From positions 1-57,791 of the forward strand of contig JAIMBJ010000020.1 in NCBI GenBank assembly GCA_023511455.1: a stretch of DNA of 57,791 nucleotides, written 5' to 3'. Below the pieces are notes generated by a model, which saw nothing but the letters and a program-made list of their open reading frames with translations, did not search any database and was not told the DNA's origin. This document shows positions 7,524-15,410 of this stretch, piece by piece (the stretch's first letter is position 1; every line of letters begins with the position of its first letter). The DNA comes from Bacillota bacterium (GTDB taxonomy: Bacteria > Armatimonadota > HRBIN16). Both the position numbers and the translations under genes were made by a program.

Positions 7524-9026
7524 CTATGCGATTTCCAGGGAGACTCCAAATACTTCCTCAAAGAGGCTCTTGCGCTTGCGAATCTGCCACTTCTCCAGCA
7601 GCATATCCCTTTCACCGGTGAGCAACAGTCTCCACCGGTTCTTGTCCATCGGAACCAGTGTCAGGTCTTGTACGGCGCGGCTGCGGCTGGTGTCCAGTCC
7701 GTCGGCTAGTCGGAGGATGGCAGTCAACTTGGTCACGATGAGCCTGTCGCCCTGAGACAGGGTACGGAACTCCTCATCCTTGGGCGAAGGCGGCTCGCGG
7801 CGGTGGTAGCGGATAATCTGAGCCACAATCTCCTGCTGTCTGGGCGTCATGCCGAGGAGGGGGCTGTGCTTGACGATGTAATACCCATGCTTTTCGTGGT
7901 CCACCGGCTGGATGAACTGCCCGATGTCGTGTAACAGCGCCGCCACCTCCAGCAGGAGTCTCTCTTCTGGGCCCATGTGGTGCAACGGCTCGGACTGCTC
8001 GAACAGGCGCAAAGCCATCTGGGACACGTGCCTGCCGTGTTGCACATCCATCCGGTACTTCTGCGCCAGCCTCATCGCTGACGCCCGCACTTGCTGCTCG
8101 ACGGGAGGGCGTTGTACGATTGCAGCGGGCAGCATGTCCCACAAGATGCCGTCCTTGAGACCCACGTGCGGGATGCGTATCTCCCGTAGCCCGCTTTCCC
8201 GCGCCAGCATGTGCAGCACGATGCCTGCCGGAATGATGACGTCCGCACGGTCAGGACGCAAGCCCAGTTTCTCGATGCGTTCCTGAATCGTCATCTTGCC
8301 GATGGTTTCGATAAGCGTTTCGAGCTCGTACAGGGTGATGAAGGTGTTACTGCGCCTGCGCAGTAATCGGCAGCGCAGGTCGCCCAATGCTTCGACGTTA
8401 CCCCCGGTGCCGATGCACAGGTTGATGCGTTGCGCCCCAATCTCGCGATCGATGCGCTGACGCGCCAGCTCGGCGTACTCTCTCACCAGGCGGCTGAAGG
8501 AGAGCAGGTCATCGGTCACACACCCGAATTTCTGTAGCAGGCGCACAGTGCCCAGCCGATAACTTTCACTCGACAGAATGGTCTCACCCTCGCTGAGAAC
8601 GACCTCCACGCTGCCTCCCCCGATTTCGATGAGCATCGCGTACTTGCCGTGCAGGTCCATGGCTTTGGTCACCGCCAGATGAACCAGTCGCGCCTCCTCT
8701 TCGCCCGAGATGACCTCCACCTGAATGCCCGTTTGCTGGGCGATGCGGTCGACGAAGATATCACGGTTTTCTGCCTCTCGCACTGCGCTGCTCGCGACGG
8801 CACGCATTCGCGGCACGCCCAAGTGCTCGATGATGTCGCGAAACCGCTGCAACGCCTGAATCGCCGCCTGGATGTTCTGCTCGGAGATAAAGCCTTGCGA
8901 AAAGGTATCCTCTCCGAGGCGCACAGGGGCACGTTGATAATCTACCAGTTCGAATCGGGTGGTGTCGATGAGTCGTACCACCTGCATTCGAACGCCGTTT
9001 GAACCAATGTCAATGGCTGCCAGCAT
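7524..9026 (-). CDS. ppx: Ppx/GppA phosphatase with HD domain
   Basis: Exopolyphosphatase or guanosine pentaphosphate phosphatase of the ASKHA fold. At 500 residues it has two parts. The N-terminal Ppx/GppA domain opens with MLAAIDIGSNGVRMQVVRL and contains the phosphate-binding IEIGGGSVEV segment near residue 135. The C-terminal HD-like domain has VAALLHDIG near residue 365. It would degrade polyphosphate or pppGpp and so oppose Ppk1, encoded downstream. Sequence alone does not separate the two activities. First gene of the ppx-CHAD-sixA unit. Confidence 0.9.
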   Translation of the reverse strand: MLAAIDIGSNGVRMQVVRLIDTTRFELVDYQRAPVRLGEDTFSQGFISEQNIQAAIQALQRFRDIIEHLGVPRMRAVASSAVREAENRDIFVDRIAQQTGIQVEVISGEEEARLVHLAVTKAMDLHGKYAMLIEIGGGSVEVVLSEGETILSSESYRLGTVRLLQKFGCVTDDLLSFSRLVREYAELARQRIDREIGAQRINLCIGTGGNVEALGDLRCRLLRRRSNTFITLYELETLIETIGKMTIQERIEKLGLRPDRADVIIPAGIVLHMLARESGLREIRIPHVGLKDGILWDMLPAAIVQRPPVEQQVRASAMRLAQKYRMDVQHGRHVSQMALRLFEQSEPLHHMGPEERLLLEVAALLHDIGQFIQPVDHEKHGYYIVKHSPLLGMTPRQQEIVAQIIRYHRREPPSPKDEEFRTLSQGDRLIVTKLTAILRLADGLDTSRSRAVQDLTLVPMDKNRWRLLLTGERDMLLEKWQIRKRKSLFEEVFGVSLEIA

Positions 9027-9064
9027 TGTCCTTCTCTATTACCTGCGTTATTGGCACAAGGTAA

Positions 9065-9619
9065 TTACCCGCGTCTGTGTCCTTTTCCTTTTTGCACCAG
9101 TGGTTGCAATGGTAAGCCATCCTGCTGCCACTGCGTGATGTTGCGCCAAACCACGTGCCCGTCCAGGTACGCCACGTTGCCGCCATCCTCGTGGTTGCCC
9201 ACCCAGTTAGAGTACATCACATCGCCGAACAAGGGCACCGAGCCCTCGTCGCCTGAGGAGCGGGGGGGAGTGTACCAGTAGGATACAGCCACCTCAGCGC
9301 GCTCGCGTCGGGGGCGAGGGCGGTCGTCCGACGGGCAGAAGAACACGTTCAGGTTGTCAGTGTAAGCCGAGACAAGGCGCACCCAGCGGGCCTGCGTGGG
9401 ATAATGGTCATCATAGTCTTGAGCGTACAGGTGCAGTGCCTGAGCCAGGTGGCGCAGATTAGCCCGGCAGACGGTGCGGTTGGCGGCTTCACTGCCCGTG
9501 CCGTAGAGATGAAGCACCATGCCCATCACAATCAGCATAATCAGGAACACCACGAAGGCTTCAAAGTGGCGACGGTGCAGGGCACGGTCCAGCCAGCGTT
9601 CTTTGAATTTGTATGGCAT
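9065..9619 (-). CDS. H-X9-DG (DUF1559-like) membrane-anchored protein
   Basis: 184 residues from the ATG at 9619, chosen because AAGGAGGGG lies just upstream; the frame stays open to a GTG at 9679. One N-terminal hydrophobic helix (about residues 24-41) follows a short basic segment. The body carries CRANLRHLAQALHLYAQDYDD and CPSDD, and the C-terminus has HEDGGNVAYLDGHV, the H-X9-DG motif. These are hallmarks of the pseudopilin-derived proteins found in large numbers in Planctomycetota and Armatimonadota. The usual GFxxxE prepilin cleavage site is not seen. Probably a surface or envelope protein of unknown role. Confidence 0.75.
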   Translation of the reverse strand: MPYKFKERWLDRALHRRHFEAFVVFLIMLIVMGMVLHLYGTGSEAANRTVCRANLRHLAQALHLYAQDYDDHYPTQARWVRLVSAYTDNLNVFFCPSDDRPRPRRERAEVAVSYWYTPPRSSGDEGSVPLFGDVMYSNWVGNHEDGGNVAYLDGHVVWRNITQWQQDGLPLQPLVQKGKGHRRG

Positions 9620-9698
9620 GCTCGACCCCTCCTTTGTGTCTGCAGGAGGCGCAGGATGTTCCCACCCATATTGTAGCACAAAGTGGGAGCGTTGAGGA

Positions 9699-10394
9699 TC
9701 AGAAAATTCCCTGTGCTTTGAGGCTGACCCACCTGCCGTCGCCGAGGATGACGTGGTCGAGCAAATCGATGCCCAGCAACTGCCCCGCCTGGTGGATGCG
9801 CTTCGTCATCTGGATGTCCTCACTGCTGGGGGTGGGGTCGCCGCTGGGATGGTTGTGCGCAAGGATGATAGAGGACGCGCTGTGGCGGATGGCTTCGCGA
9901 AATACCTCGCGCGGATGGAGCAGACTCGAGTCCAGCGTGCCTTTGGTCACGGTGCTTTGCTGTATCACACGGTTTTTGGTGTTGAGCAGAAGCAGGATGA
10001 CGTGTTCCTGCTTCTCGTCGCGCAGCTGGTGGTGGAGCAGGGCATACACATCTTCGGGGCGGGTGATGGCAGGTTGTTCGCCCATCGCTTCCAGGGCAAT
10101 GCGTCTGCCCAGCTCCACCGCCGCCAGCAGCTGTGCTGCCTTTGCCAGTCCGATACCCTTCACCTGCGCCAGTTCGGAAGGCTTTGCACTCGCGATGGCA
10201 CGCAGGCTACCCATGCTGGTCAACAGATGCTGCGCCAGCTGCACCGCCGTCATCTCCGGGGTTCCAGTGCGCAGCAGGATGGCGAGCAGCTCTGCACTGG
10301 AGAGCGCGTTCGCTCCGAACTGCACGAGCCGCTCGCGTGGTCGCTCATCCTCGGGCAGCTCCTTGATGGTGTATTTGACGGGAAGCTCGGGCAT
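9699..10394 (-). CDS. radC: RadC-family JAB-domain protein
   Basis: 231 residues. The N-terminal helix-hairpin-helix-type region contains ERLVQFGANALSSAELLAIL. The C-terminal JAB/MPN domain has the metal-binding motif LAHNHPSGDPTPSSEDIQMT, with the HxH and downstream Asp intact. RadC was named for DNA repair, but its biochemical role is unsettled. It follows the oxidoreductase gene by nine bases on the same strand, so the two are probably co-transcribed, without an obvious functional link. Confidence 0.92.
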   Translation of the reverse strand: MPELPVKYTIKELPEDERPRERLVQFGANALSSAELLAILLRTGTPEMTAVQLAQHLLTSMGSLRAIASAKPSELAQVKGIGLAKAAQLLAAVELGRRIALEAMGEQPAITRPEDVYALLHHQLRDEKQEHVILLLLNTKNRVIQQSTVTKGTLDSSLLHPREVFREAIRHSASSIILAHNHPSGDPTPSSEDIQMTKRIHQAGQLLGIDLLDHVILGDGRWVSLKAQGIF

Positions 10395-10403
10395 TTGGTA
10401 GTC

Positions 10404-11459
10404 CTATACGCGTACGAGCTCTGCCGTCTCCGCAGAACGGTAGATACCGTCCAGAATGCGCATCACTGCCACGCCATGCTCAATGGGTGCGATACATGGC
10501 TTGCGCTTCAGGATGCACTCCACGAAGTGTTCGATCTCCGCCAGGTGTCCGGGGATGTTGGGCGCATGAGGCACGTAGTCCTCCGGCACGCCGTGGCGGT
10601 CGGTGAAGATACGCAGGGGCTCCAGTGTCGCACCGCCCTTCGTGCCCATCAACTGCGAGTAGAACACGTCTCGCTCGATATGCGATGCCCACGAGGCATC
10701 CAGTTGACACACCGCACCGTTCTTGAAGCGGATGAGCGCGGTCGCCAAATCTTCCACATCGAAGGTACCGCCCTTCTGCGGGGTTCCCCAGCCGCCCTGT
10801 CCGCGTCCGTAGGGACCGAACTTGGCGAAAGTAGCACCGAACACCGCTTCTGGCTCCGGACAACCCATGAGCCACCACGTCAGGTCAAGCACGTGTACGC
10901 CGATGTCGATGAGCGGTCCACCGCCCGACAGTGCTCTGGTAGTGAACCAGCCGCCGAAGCCCGGGATGCCGTGCCTGCGCAGCCATCCGCACTTGGCGTA
11001 GTAGATGTCGCCCAGGTCACCCGCGTCGATATGGCGCTTCAGCGTCTGGCTTTCGCCGCGGAAGCGGTTGTTCATGCCCATCATGAACAGCACACCCGTC
11101 TTCTGTGCTACCTGAAGCATCCGTTCGGCATCCTGCGGATTGTGCGCCAGCGGTTTCTCGCACAGGATATGGCAACCCGCTTCCATGGCAGCGATGGCAA
11201 CGGGGGCGTGCAGCGCGTTGGGGGTGCACACCGACACCGCATCCAGTTCGACCTTCTCCAGCATCTGCTGGTAGTCGGTGAACACGTGTGGTACGCCGTA
11301 CTCGTCCGCGACCTGCTGTGCCCGCTTTTCATCGATGTCGCAGACCGCAACGACCTCTGCCTGCGGAAGGCGTTGATAGCCCTGAATATGCAAACTGCCG
11401 ATACCGACACCGACAACGCCGACTCGCACTTTCTTTTTACCGGAACGCGTTGCTGGCAC
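10404..11459 (-). CDS. Gfo/Idh/MocA family oxidoreductase
   Basis: A 351-residue NAD(P)-dependent dehydrogenase. The N-terminal Rossmann fold is visible as VGVVGVGIGSLHIQGYQRLP (GxGxxG-type loop). EKPLAHNPQDAERML carries the family's EKP catalytic lysine. The C-terminal half is the usual alpha/beta substrate domain, with DIGVHVLDLTWWLMG. Such enzymes oxidise or reduce sugars, inositols or their derivatives; the substrate cannot be read from sequence. The start is a GTG with CGAGGT upstream. Its promoter at 11494-11521 diverges from that of prfB. Confidence 0.88.
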   Translation of the reverse strand: MPATRSGKKKVRVGVVGVGIGSLHIQGYQRLPQAEVVAVCDIDEKRAQQVADEYGVPHVFTDYQQMLEKVELDAVSVCTPNALHAPVAIAAMEAGCHILCEKPLAHNPQDAERMLQVAQKTGVLFMMGMNNRFRGESQTLKRHIDAGDLGDIYYAKCGWLRRHGIPGFGGWFTTRALSGGGPLIDIGVHVLDLTWWLMGCPEPEAVFGATFAKFGPYGRGQGGWGTPQKGGTFDVEDLATALIRFKNGAVCQLDASWASHIERDVFYSQLMGTKGGATLEPLRIFTDRHGVPEDYVPHAPNIPGHLAEIEHFVECILKRKPCIAPIEHGVAVMRILDGIYRSAETAELVRV

Positions 11460-11493
11460 TGTGGATTACCTCGCTCTTCACACGAAATGGAGT

Positions 11494-11521
11494 AGTATAC
11501 AATTGGGCAAGAGAGAAGCAA
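11494..11521 (-). promoter_or_regulatory. Candidate promoter for the oxidoreductase-radC unit
   Basis: On the minus strand TTGCTT (11521-11516) and TATACT (11499-11494) are separated by 16 bases, about 35 bases upstream of the GTG at 11459. Confidence 0.5.
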
Positions 11522-11629
11522 TATCCTGCGCTTGAGCCGACCTTGCGGTTTTCGACGGGGTTACTGCTGTAGGGGAGAGGCACCGTGCGCAGGTTGTCGC
11601 GGCACGGAATGCGTGGGACGGTCGCTTTA

Positions 11630-11638
11630 TGGTACAAT
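11630..11638 (+). promoter_or_regulatory. Extended -10 promoter element upstream of prfB
   Basis: TGGTACAAT is an extended -10 (TGn plus TACAAT at 11633-11638), 35 bases before the prfB GTG. No clear -35 is visible, as expected for extended -10 promoters. Confidence 0.4.
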
Positions 11639-11672
11639 ACCCTTTGTGAGACCATGAGGAGGGAGGGAGCCT

Positions 11673-12801
11673 GTGTTAGAGGTTTTGAGCCGCGAGCTGC
11701 AGGCGTATGGCGAGCGTCTGCGCGCGCTGGGCGAACACCTTTGACGTTGTCCATGTAAAGCAACAGATTGCCCGGCTGGAAGAGGAGACCACCCGCCCCG
11801 GTTTCTGGGACGAGCCGCGCGAGGCGCAGGAGACCATTCAACAGCTGAACGCGCTGCGCCAGCGTATCGCCGGTTGGGAGGAGCTGGAACGGCAATGGCA
11901 GGAGCTGCAGGCGATGTCCGAACTGCTGCAGGAAGAGGAGGACACGGAACTGCTCGAAGAGCTGCAGCAGGGCTTGCAGGAGCTGGCGAAGCGACTGGAC
12001 ACGCTGGAGATGGAGACCCTGCTTAGCGGCGAACACGATGCCAATAACGCCATCCTGGAAATCAACGCCGGCGCGGGCGGCACCGAATCGTGTGACTGGG
12101 TGCAGATGTTGTTAAGGATGTATTTACGCTGGGCGCAGGAACACGGCTTCCGCACCGAGATTTTAGACGAAACTCCGGGCGAAGTTGCCGGTCTAAAAAG
12201 TGTAACGGTACGCATCGAGGGTCGCAATGCCTATGGCTTGCTGGAGTCCGAGCGGGGCGTGCACCGACTGGTGCGGATTTCACCGTTTGACGCCAACAAG
12301 CGAAGGCATACCTCTTTCGCCTCGGTGGACGTGATACCGGAACTTTCCGAGAGCGAAGAGATTCAAATCAACCCGGACGACCTGCGTATCGAGACCTTCC
12401 GCGCGGGTAGCGCGGGCGGTCAACACATGCAGAAGAACGAGACGGCGGTGCGCATCACGCACATCCCGACGGGCATCGTGGTCACGTGCCAGAACGAGCG
12501 TTCGCAACAGCGTAACCGCGACATGGCGATGCGCGTCTTAATGGCGCGGCTGGCGGAGCGCGAGCGTCGTGCCAATGCAGAGCGTATTGCCGCTTTGCGT
12601 GGCGAGCCTCCGCCGATTGAATGGGGACATCAGATACGTTCCTATGTGTTTCAACCGTATTATATGGTGAAGGACCACCGGACAGAAGCGGAGACGGGGG
12701 ATGTGCCTCGGGTGATGGATGGCGACATTGACCTGTTCATCCACGCCTATCTCCGATGGAAGGGGGCACGCAGAAATGAAGACAATCCGCCGAGCAGTTA
12801 A
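11673..12801 (+). CDS. prfB: Peptide chain release factor 2, programmed +1 frameshift
   Basis: Terminates translation at UGA and UAA. The first 23 codons run from GTG 11673 (GGAGGGAG upstream) to CTT then TGA at 11742-11744. Translation must skip one base (T11742) and continue as GAC at 11743, giving about 375 residues. The CTTTGAC slip site is the classical RF2 autoregulatory frameshift. After the shift the protein carries LEEETTRPGFW, the ISPFDANKRRHTSF region with the SPF stop-recognition tripeptide, and GSAGGQHMQKNETAVRI with the catalytic GGQ. Coding segments: 11673-11741 and 11743-12801. The next gene starts inside its 3' end. Confidence 0.95.
11739..11745 (+). promoter_or_regulatory. 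RF2 programmed +1 frameshift site
   Basis: CTTTGAC: the in-frame TGA is read slowly when RF2 is scarce, allowing the tRNA on CTT to slip forward one base. The preceding GCTGGGCG may act as the weak internal Shine-Dalgarno that stimulates the shift. Confidence 0.9.
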
Positions 12802-13429
12802 CAGCATCCTGTGGGCAGTGGTTCTCCTGCTGATAACAGGTGTGGCCGGTTGGGCGCAGGAGCTGAGCACCAAAAACGTACGCACAGAGGAGAGCGACCT
12901 GGCGAACGTGGTGGTGGATGCCCTGCGCGATGCGAGCGGAGCGGATATCGGCTGGCTTCCGGCGGCAGCGTTCAACGAAGTCACCTTGAGCAAAGACACC
13001 CCACCCGCCGAGGTCGTGAGCAGGTTACTGCCCTATCGCGACGACCGCGTGGTGGTGCTGAAGCTCACCGGCGCGCAGATTCAGCAGGCTCTGGAGCGTG
13101 CGCTTACGCTGTATCCACAACCCAACGCCGGCTTCCTGCAGGTGAGCGGATTGCAGGTAACGTTCGACCCCGCGAAGCCGGCAGGCGAGCGGGTGGTGCG
13201 CGTTCAGGTGGGAACCGAGAACAAGCAGGATTTGAACCCTCAGCGTGAGTACCGTGTGGCGACTTCGGCTACGCTCGCTTACGGTGCGCTGGGCTACTTC
13301 AAGGTATGGGAGCGTTCGGCGATAGAGCGCGAAACCGAAAAAACGGTCGGCGATGCGGTGCGGGCATACCTGGAAGCAGGCAAACCGATTGCTGGAGTCT
13401 CCGAGCGCATCGTGGCAGTGAAACCGTAA
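12776..13429 (+). CDS. Exported 5'-nucleotidase C-terminal-domain protein
   Basis: 217 residues from ATG 12776 (GGAAGGGGG upstream), overlapping the prfB 3' end by 26 bases. A signal peptide (KTIRRAV then a hydrophobic stretch ending GVAGWAQ) directs export. The mature part matches the C-terminal substrate-binding domain of 5'-nucleotidases: ESDLANVVVDALRDASGADIG, VVVLKLTGAQIQQALERAL, YRVATSATLAYGALGY. The N-terminal metallophosphatase domain of full enzymes is absent, so catalysis on its own is doubtful. It may bind nucleosides or work with a partner. Confidence 0.8.
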   Translation: MKTIRRAVNSILWAVVLLLITGVAGWAQELSTKNVRTEESDLANVVVDALRDASGADIGWLPAAAFNEVTLSKDTPPAEVVSRLLPYRDDRVVVLKLTGAQIQQALERALTLYPQPNAGFLQVSGLQVTFDPAKPAGERVVRVQVGTENKQDLNPQREYRVATSATLAYGALGYFKVWERSAIERETEKTVGDAVRAYLEAGKPIAGVSERIVAVKP

Positions 13430-13448
13430 CGAGAAAGGAGATGCTTTT

Positions 13449-14375
13449 TTGCGCCTGGCTGAAAGATTACTGAGTTTTTTATCCCTCTTTGGGCTGTTCC
13501 TTCTCTGGGGCTGTGCGCCAGGGGCGGTGCAGGCAGAGCGTCCCGCCTTTGACGGTAAACGGGCGTTCGCCGACCTCGAAAAGCAGGTGTCCTTCGGTCC
13601 GCGCGTGCCTGGCACACAGGCTCACCTGCAGTGCCGCGACTGGCTGATGACGGAGCTGGAGAAGGTTGCCGACCGGGTGGAAGTGCAAACCTTCACTCGG
13701 GTGGTCAATGGCAAAAGCCTGCGCCTGTACAACATCTTCGCGATTTTCAACGAGAACGCCAGCAAACGGGTGATGCTCTGCGCGCACTGGGATACCCGCC
13801 CCACTGCGGACGAAGAGTTAGACCCCGCCAATCGCAAAAAGCCGATTCTGGGTGCAAACGACGGCGCGTCCGGTGTGGCGGTGTTGCTGGAGCTGGCACG
13901 GCAGTTCAAACTCAAGCGTCCTGAGGTGGGTGTCATCATCGCGCTTTGGGATGGTGAGGACTATGGACCCACAGTGGACAACATGTTGCTGGGTTCGCGC
14001 TATTTTGCGAAGAACATGGGCAAACTGCGCCCCACGTACGGCATCCTGCTGGACATGGTGGGCGATAAGGATTTGCAGATATACAAAGAGGTCAACTCCG
14101 TATATGCTGCCCCGCAACTGGTGGAAAAGGTTTGGCGCACAGCGGGCGAACTGGGCTACCGCAAGTATTTCCCTGACGCCCAGAAGTATGCGATTATCGA
14201 TGACCACATCCCGCTGATCGAGGCGGGTGTGCCCTGCATCGACCTGATTGACTTCGATTACCCTTACTGGCACACGCTGCAGGATACAGTGGACAAATGC
14301 AGTCCCCAGTCCCTGCAGATAGTGGGTGAAGTGGTGGCGGCGGTGGTCTACTCGGAACGCGAATCCAAGCCATAA
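13449..14375 (+). CDS. M28-family lipoprotein resembling glutaminyl-peptide cyclotransferase
   Basis: 308 residues from TTG 13449 with GAAAGGAG upstream. The N-terminal hydrophobic segment ends LLWGC, a lipobox-like site with an unusual Trp at -2 and Cys22 as the probable lipid anchor. The M28 fold shows HWDTR (residues 113-117), GANDGASG with zinc ligand Asp138, WDGED with Glu170, and YWHTLQDTVD with His275. This pattern fits single-zinc glutaminyl cyclases better than two-zinc aminopeptidases. It would cyclise N-terminal Gln to pyroglutamate, or act as a peptidase, outside the cytoplasmic membrane. The exact activity is an inference. Confidence 0.78.
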   Translation: MRLAERLLSFLSLFGLFLLWGCAPGAVQAERPAFDGKRAFADLEKQVSFGPRVPGTQAHLQCRDWLMTELEKVADRVEVQTFTRVVNGKSLRLYNIFAIFNENASKRVMLCAHWDTRPTADEELDPANRKKPILGANDGASGVAVLLELARQFKLKRPEVGVIIALWDGEDYGPTVDNMLLGSRYFAKNMGKLRPTYGILLDMVGDKDLQIYKEVNSVYAAPQLVEKVWRTAGELGYRKYFPDAQKYAIIDDHIPLIEAGVPCIDLIDFDYPYWHTLQDTVDKCSPQSLQIVGEVVAAVVYSERESKP

Positions 14376-14414
14376 TACTGGTAGTGGAGCATAAACGGAT
14401 ATGCAGGTGCTGTC

Positions 14415-14687
14415 ATGGACGAGGTACGCCTCAAAATCTGCGACCTGTGTGGTGCTTTGAACCTGATGGAGAACACCGAGTGCCACGTGTGCGGCTGGCG
14501 CGGGCACTTCAGCACCGAACCCGCAAAGGTGCGTTCGGTCATCGAGGTCACCCGCAAACTGCAACTGCACGGCACGGCACAGGCGCGCAGCCTCTTCTGT
14601 TTACTCCACCAGAAAGTAGAAGACATCGGTTGGAGCCTGCGCAGCTGGCTGAGCCGCCGCAGACGGTCGCCCCATTTTCCTTTGTAA
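14415..14687 (+). CDS. Small zinc-ribbon protein, unknown function
   Basis: 90 residues. Two CxxC knuckles (CDLC at 9-12 and CHVC at 23-26) form a predicted zinc ribbon, followed by a basic helical region ending in an Arg-rich segment. I do not recognise the family. The ribosome binding site is weak. Its stop codon (14685-14687) abuts the stop of the minus-strand membrane protein gene at 14688. Confidence 0.6.
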   Translation: MDEVRLKICDLCGALNLMENTECHVCGWRGHFSTEPAKVRSVIEVTRKLQLHGTAQARSLFCLLHQKVEDIGWSLRSWLSRRRRSPHFPL

Positions 14688-14867
14688 CTACTTTTGAGGC
14701 TGGTTTTGCCCGAAAACCAGCAGCAACCCCAGCACTGCCCCGTAGATGGCGGCAATGACAGGGTTGCAGAGAATGCCTCAAGTGCTGCCCATCTTGCGGG
14801 ACAGCGCGGACAGTATCACACCCGCCACTGCCCCGCCGGCGATGGCAAGAATAGCTTTGAGCGGCAT
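14688..14867 (-). CDS. Candidate selenoprotein: small DUF6132-like membrane protein with in-frame TGA
   Basis: Read through one TGA (14780-14778), this is a 59-residue protein. The first helix (AILAIAGGAVAGVILSAL) is followed by MGST, the TGA codon at position 30, then GILCNPVIAAIYGAVLGLLL and a short polar tail. The ATG at 14867 has a perfect AGGAGG eight bases upstream that overlaps the thioredoxin stop codon, so both are co-transcribed. In DUF6132-type proteins as I remember them, a Cys precedes xxx[S/C]NP at the same place as the TGA, so selenocysteine or a lost Cys is likely. The RNA after the UGA can form CCCUGU/ACGGGG 14 bases downstream, a possible SECIS stem. A nonsense mutation or sequencing error is the alternative. 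Confidence 0.6.
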
Positions 14868-14879
14868 GAGCAATTCCTC

Positions 14880-15290
14880 CTACACGGTCTCTGTGTTGCC
14901 TGCTGTTGCAGGTGCCTCTGCTGGCAGGTGCGGCAGTATCTTCGCCATGATATGCTGTTTGGGCATCAGCCCCACCAGCCGCTCGCGGGCGAAACCGCGT
15001 GTGAACAGGATGAGCGTCGGGATGCCCTGAATGCCGTAGGCATTGGCCGTAATCGGGTTCTCATCGGTGTTCAGCTTCACCACCTTTAGCCGCCCCTGAT
15101 ACTCGCGGGCTATATCTTCCAGAATAGGCGCGAGCATCCGGCAGGGTCCGCACCACGGCGCCCAGAAGTCCACCAGCACCGGAATGTCCGACTCCAGTAC
15201 CTCTTGCTTGAACGTGCTGGCGTTGACATGCTTGATCAACCCGCTTTCGGAGTGGTCAGTTGCCTGTCTTCGCCCGAACAGTCCGAACAT
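14880..15290 (-). CDS. trx: Thioredoxin
   Basis: A 136-residue thioredoxin with the canonical active site WAPWCGPCRM (Cys47 and Cys50) and the cis-proline region GIQGIPTLILF. The start ATG 15290 is preceded by AAGGAGG at a longish 14-base spacing; the frame stays open upstream to 15371. A short N-terminal extension (FGLFGRRQ) precedes the fold. It reduces disulfides in the cytoplasm. The small membrane protein translated directly after it may be a redox partner. Confidence 0.92.
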   Translation of the reverse strand: MFGLFGRRQATDHSESGLIKHVNASTFKQEVLESDIPVLVDFWAPWCGPCRMLAPILEDIAREYQGRLKVVKLNTDENPITANAYGIQGIPTLILFTRGFARERLVGLMPKQHIMAKILPHLPAEAPATAGNTETV

Positions 15291-15410
15291 ACTGGTATTT
15301 TCAACCTCCTTACGTTGTACTTTGGTGTTATTCCGAAACATTAGATACCCTTTCGGCAGCGGAAGATTCACGGTAGAATAGAGAAGGCTGCTTCACATTC
15401 GGGGGTGAAC

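Noticed and set aside
9753-11495. A 580-codon plus-strand open frame
   Set aside because: It runs antisense to radC and the oxidoreductase, both of which have clear family motifs. Its translation is His/Arg/Gln-rich with no recognisable domain, as expected for antisense frames in GC-rich DNA.
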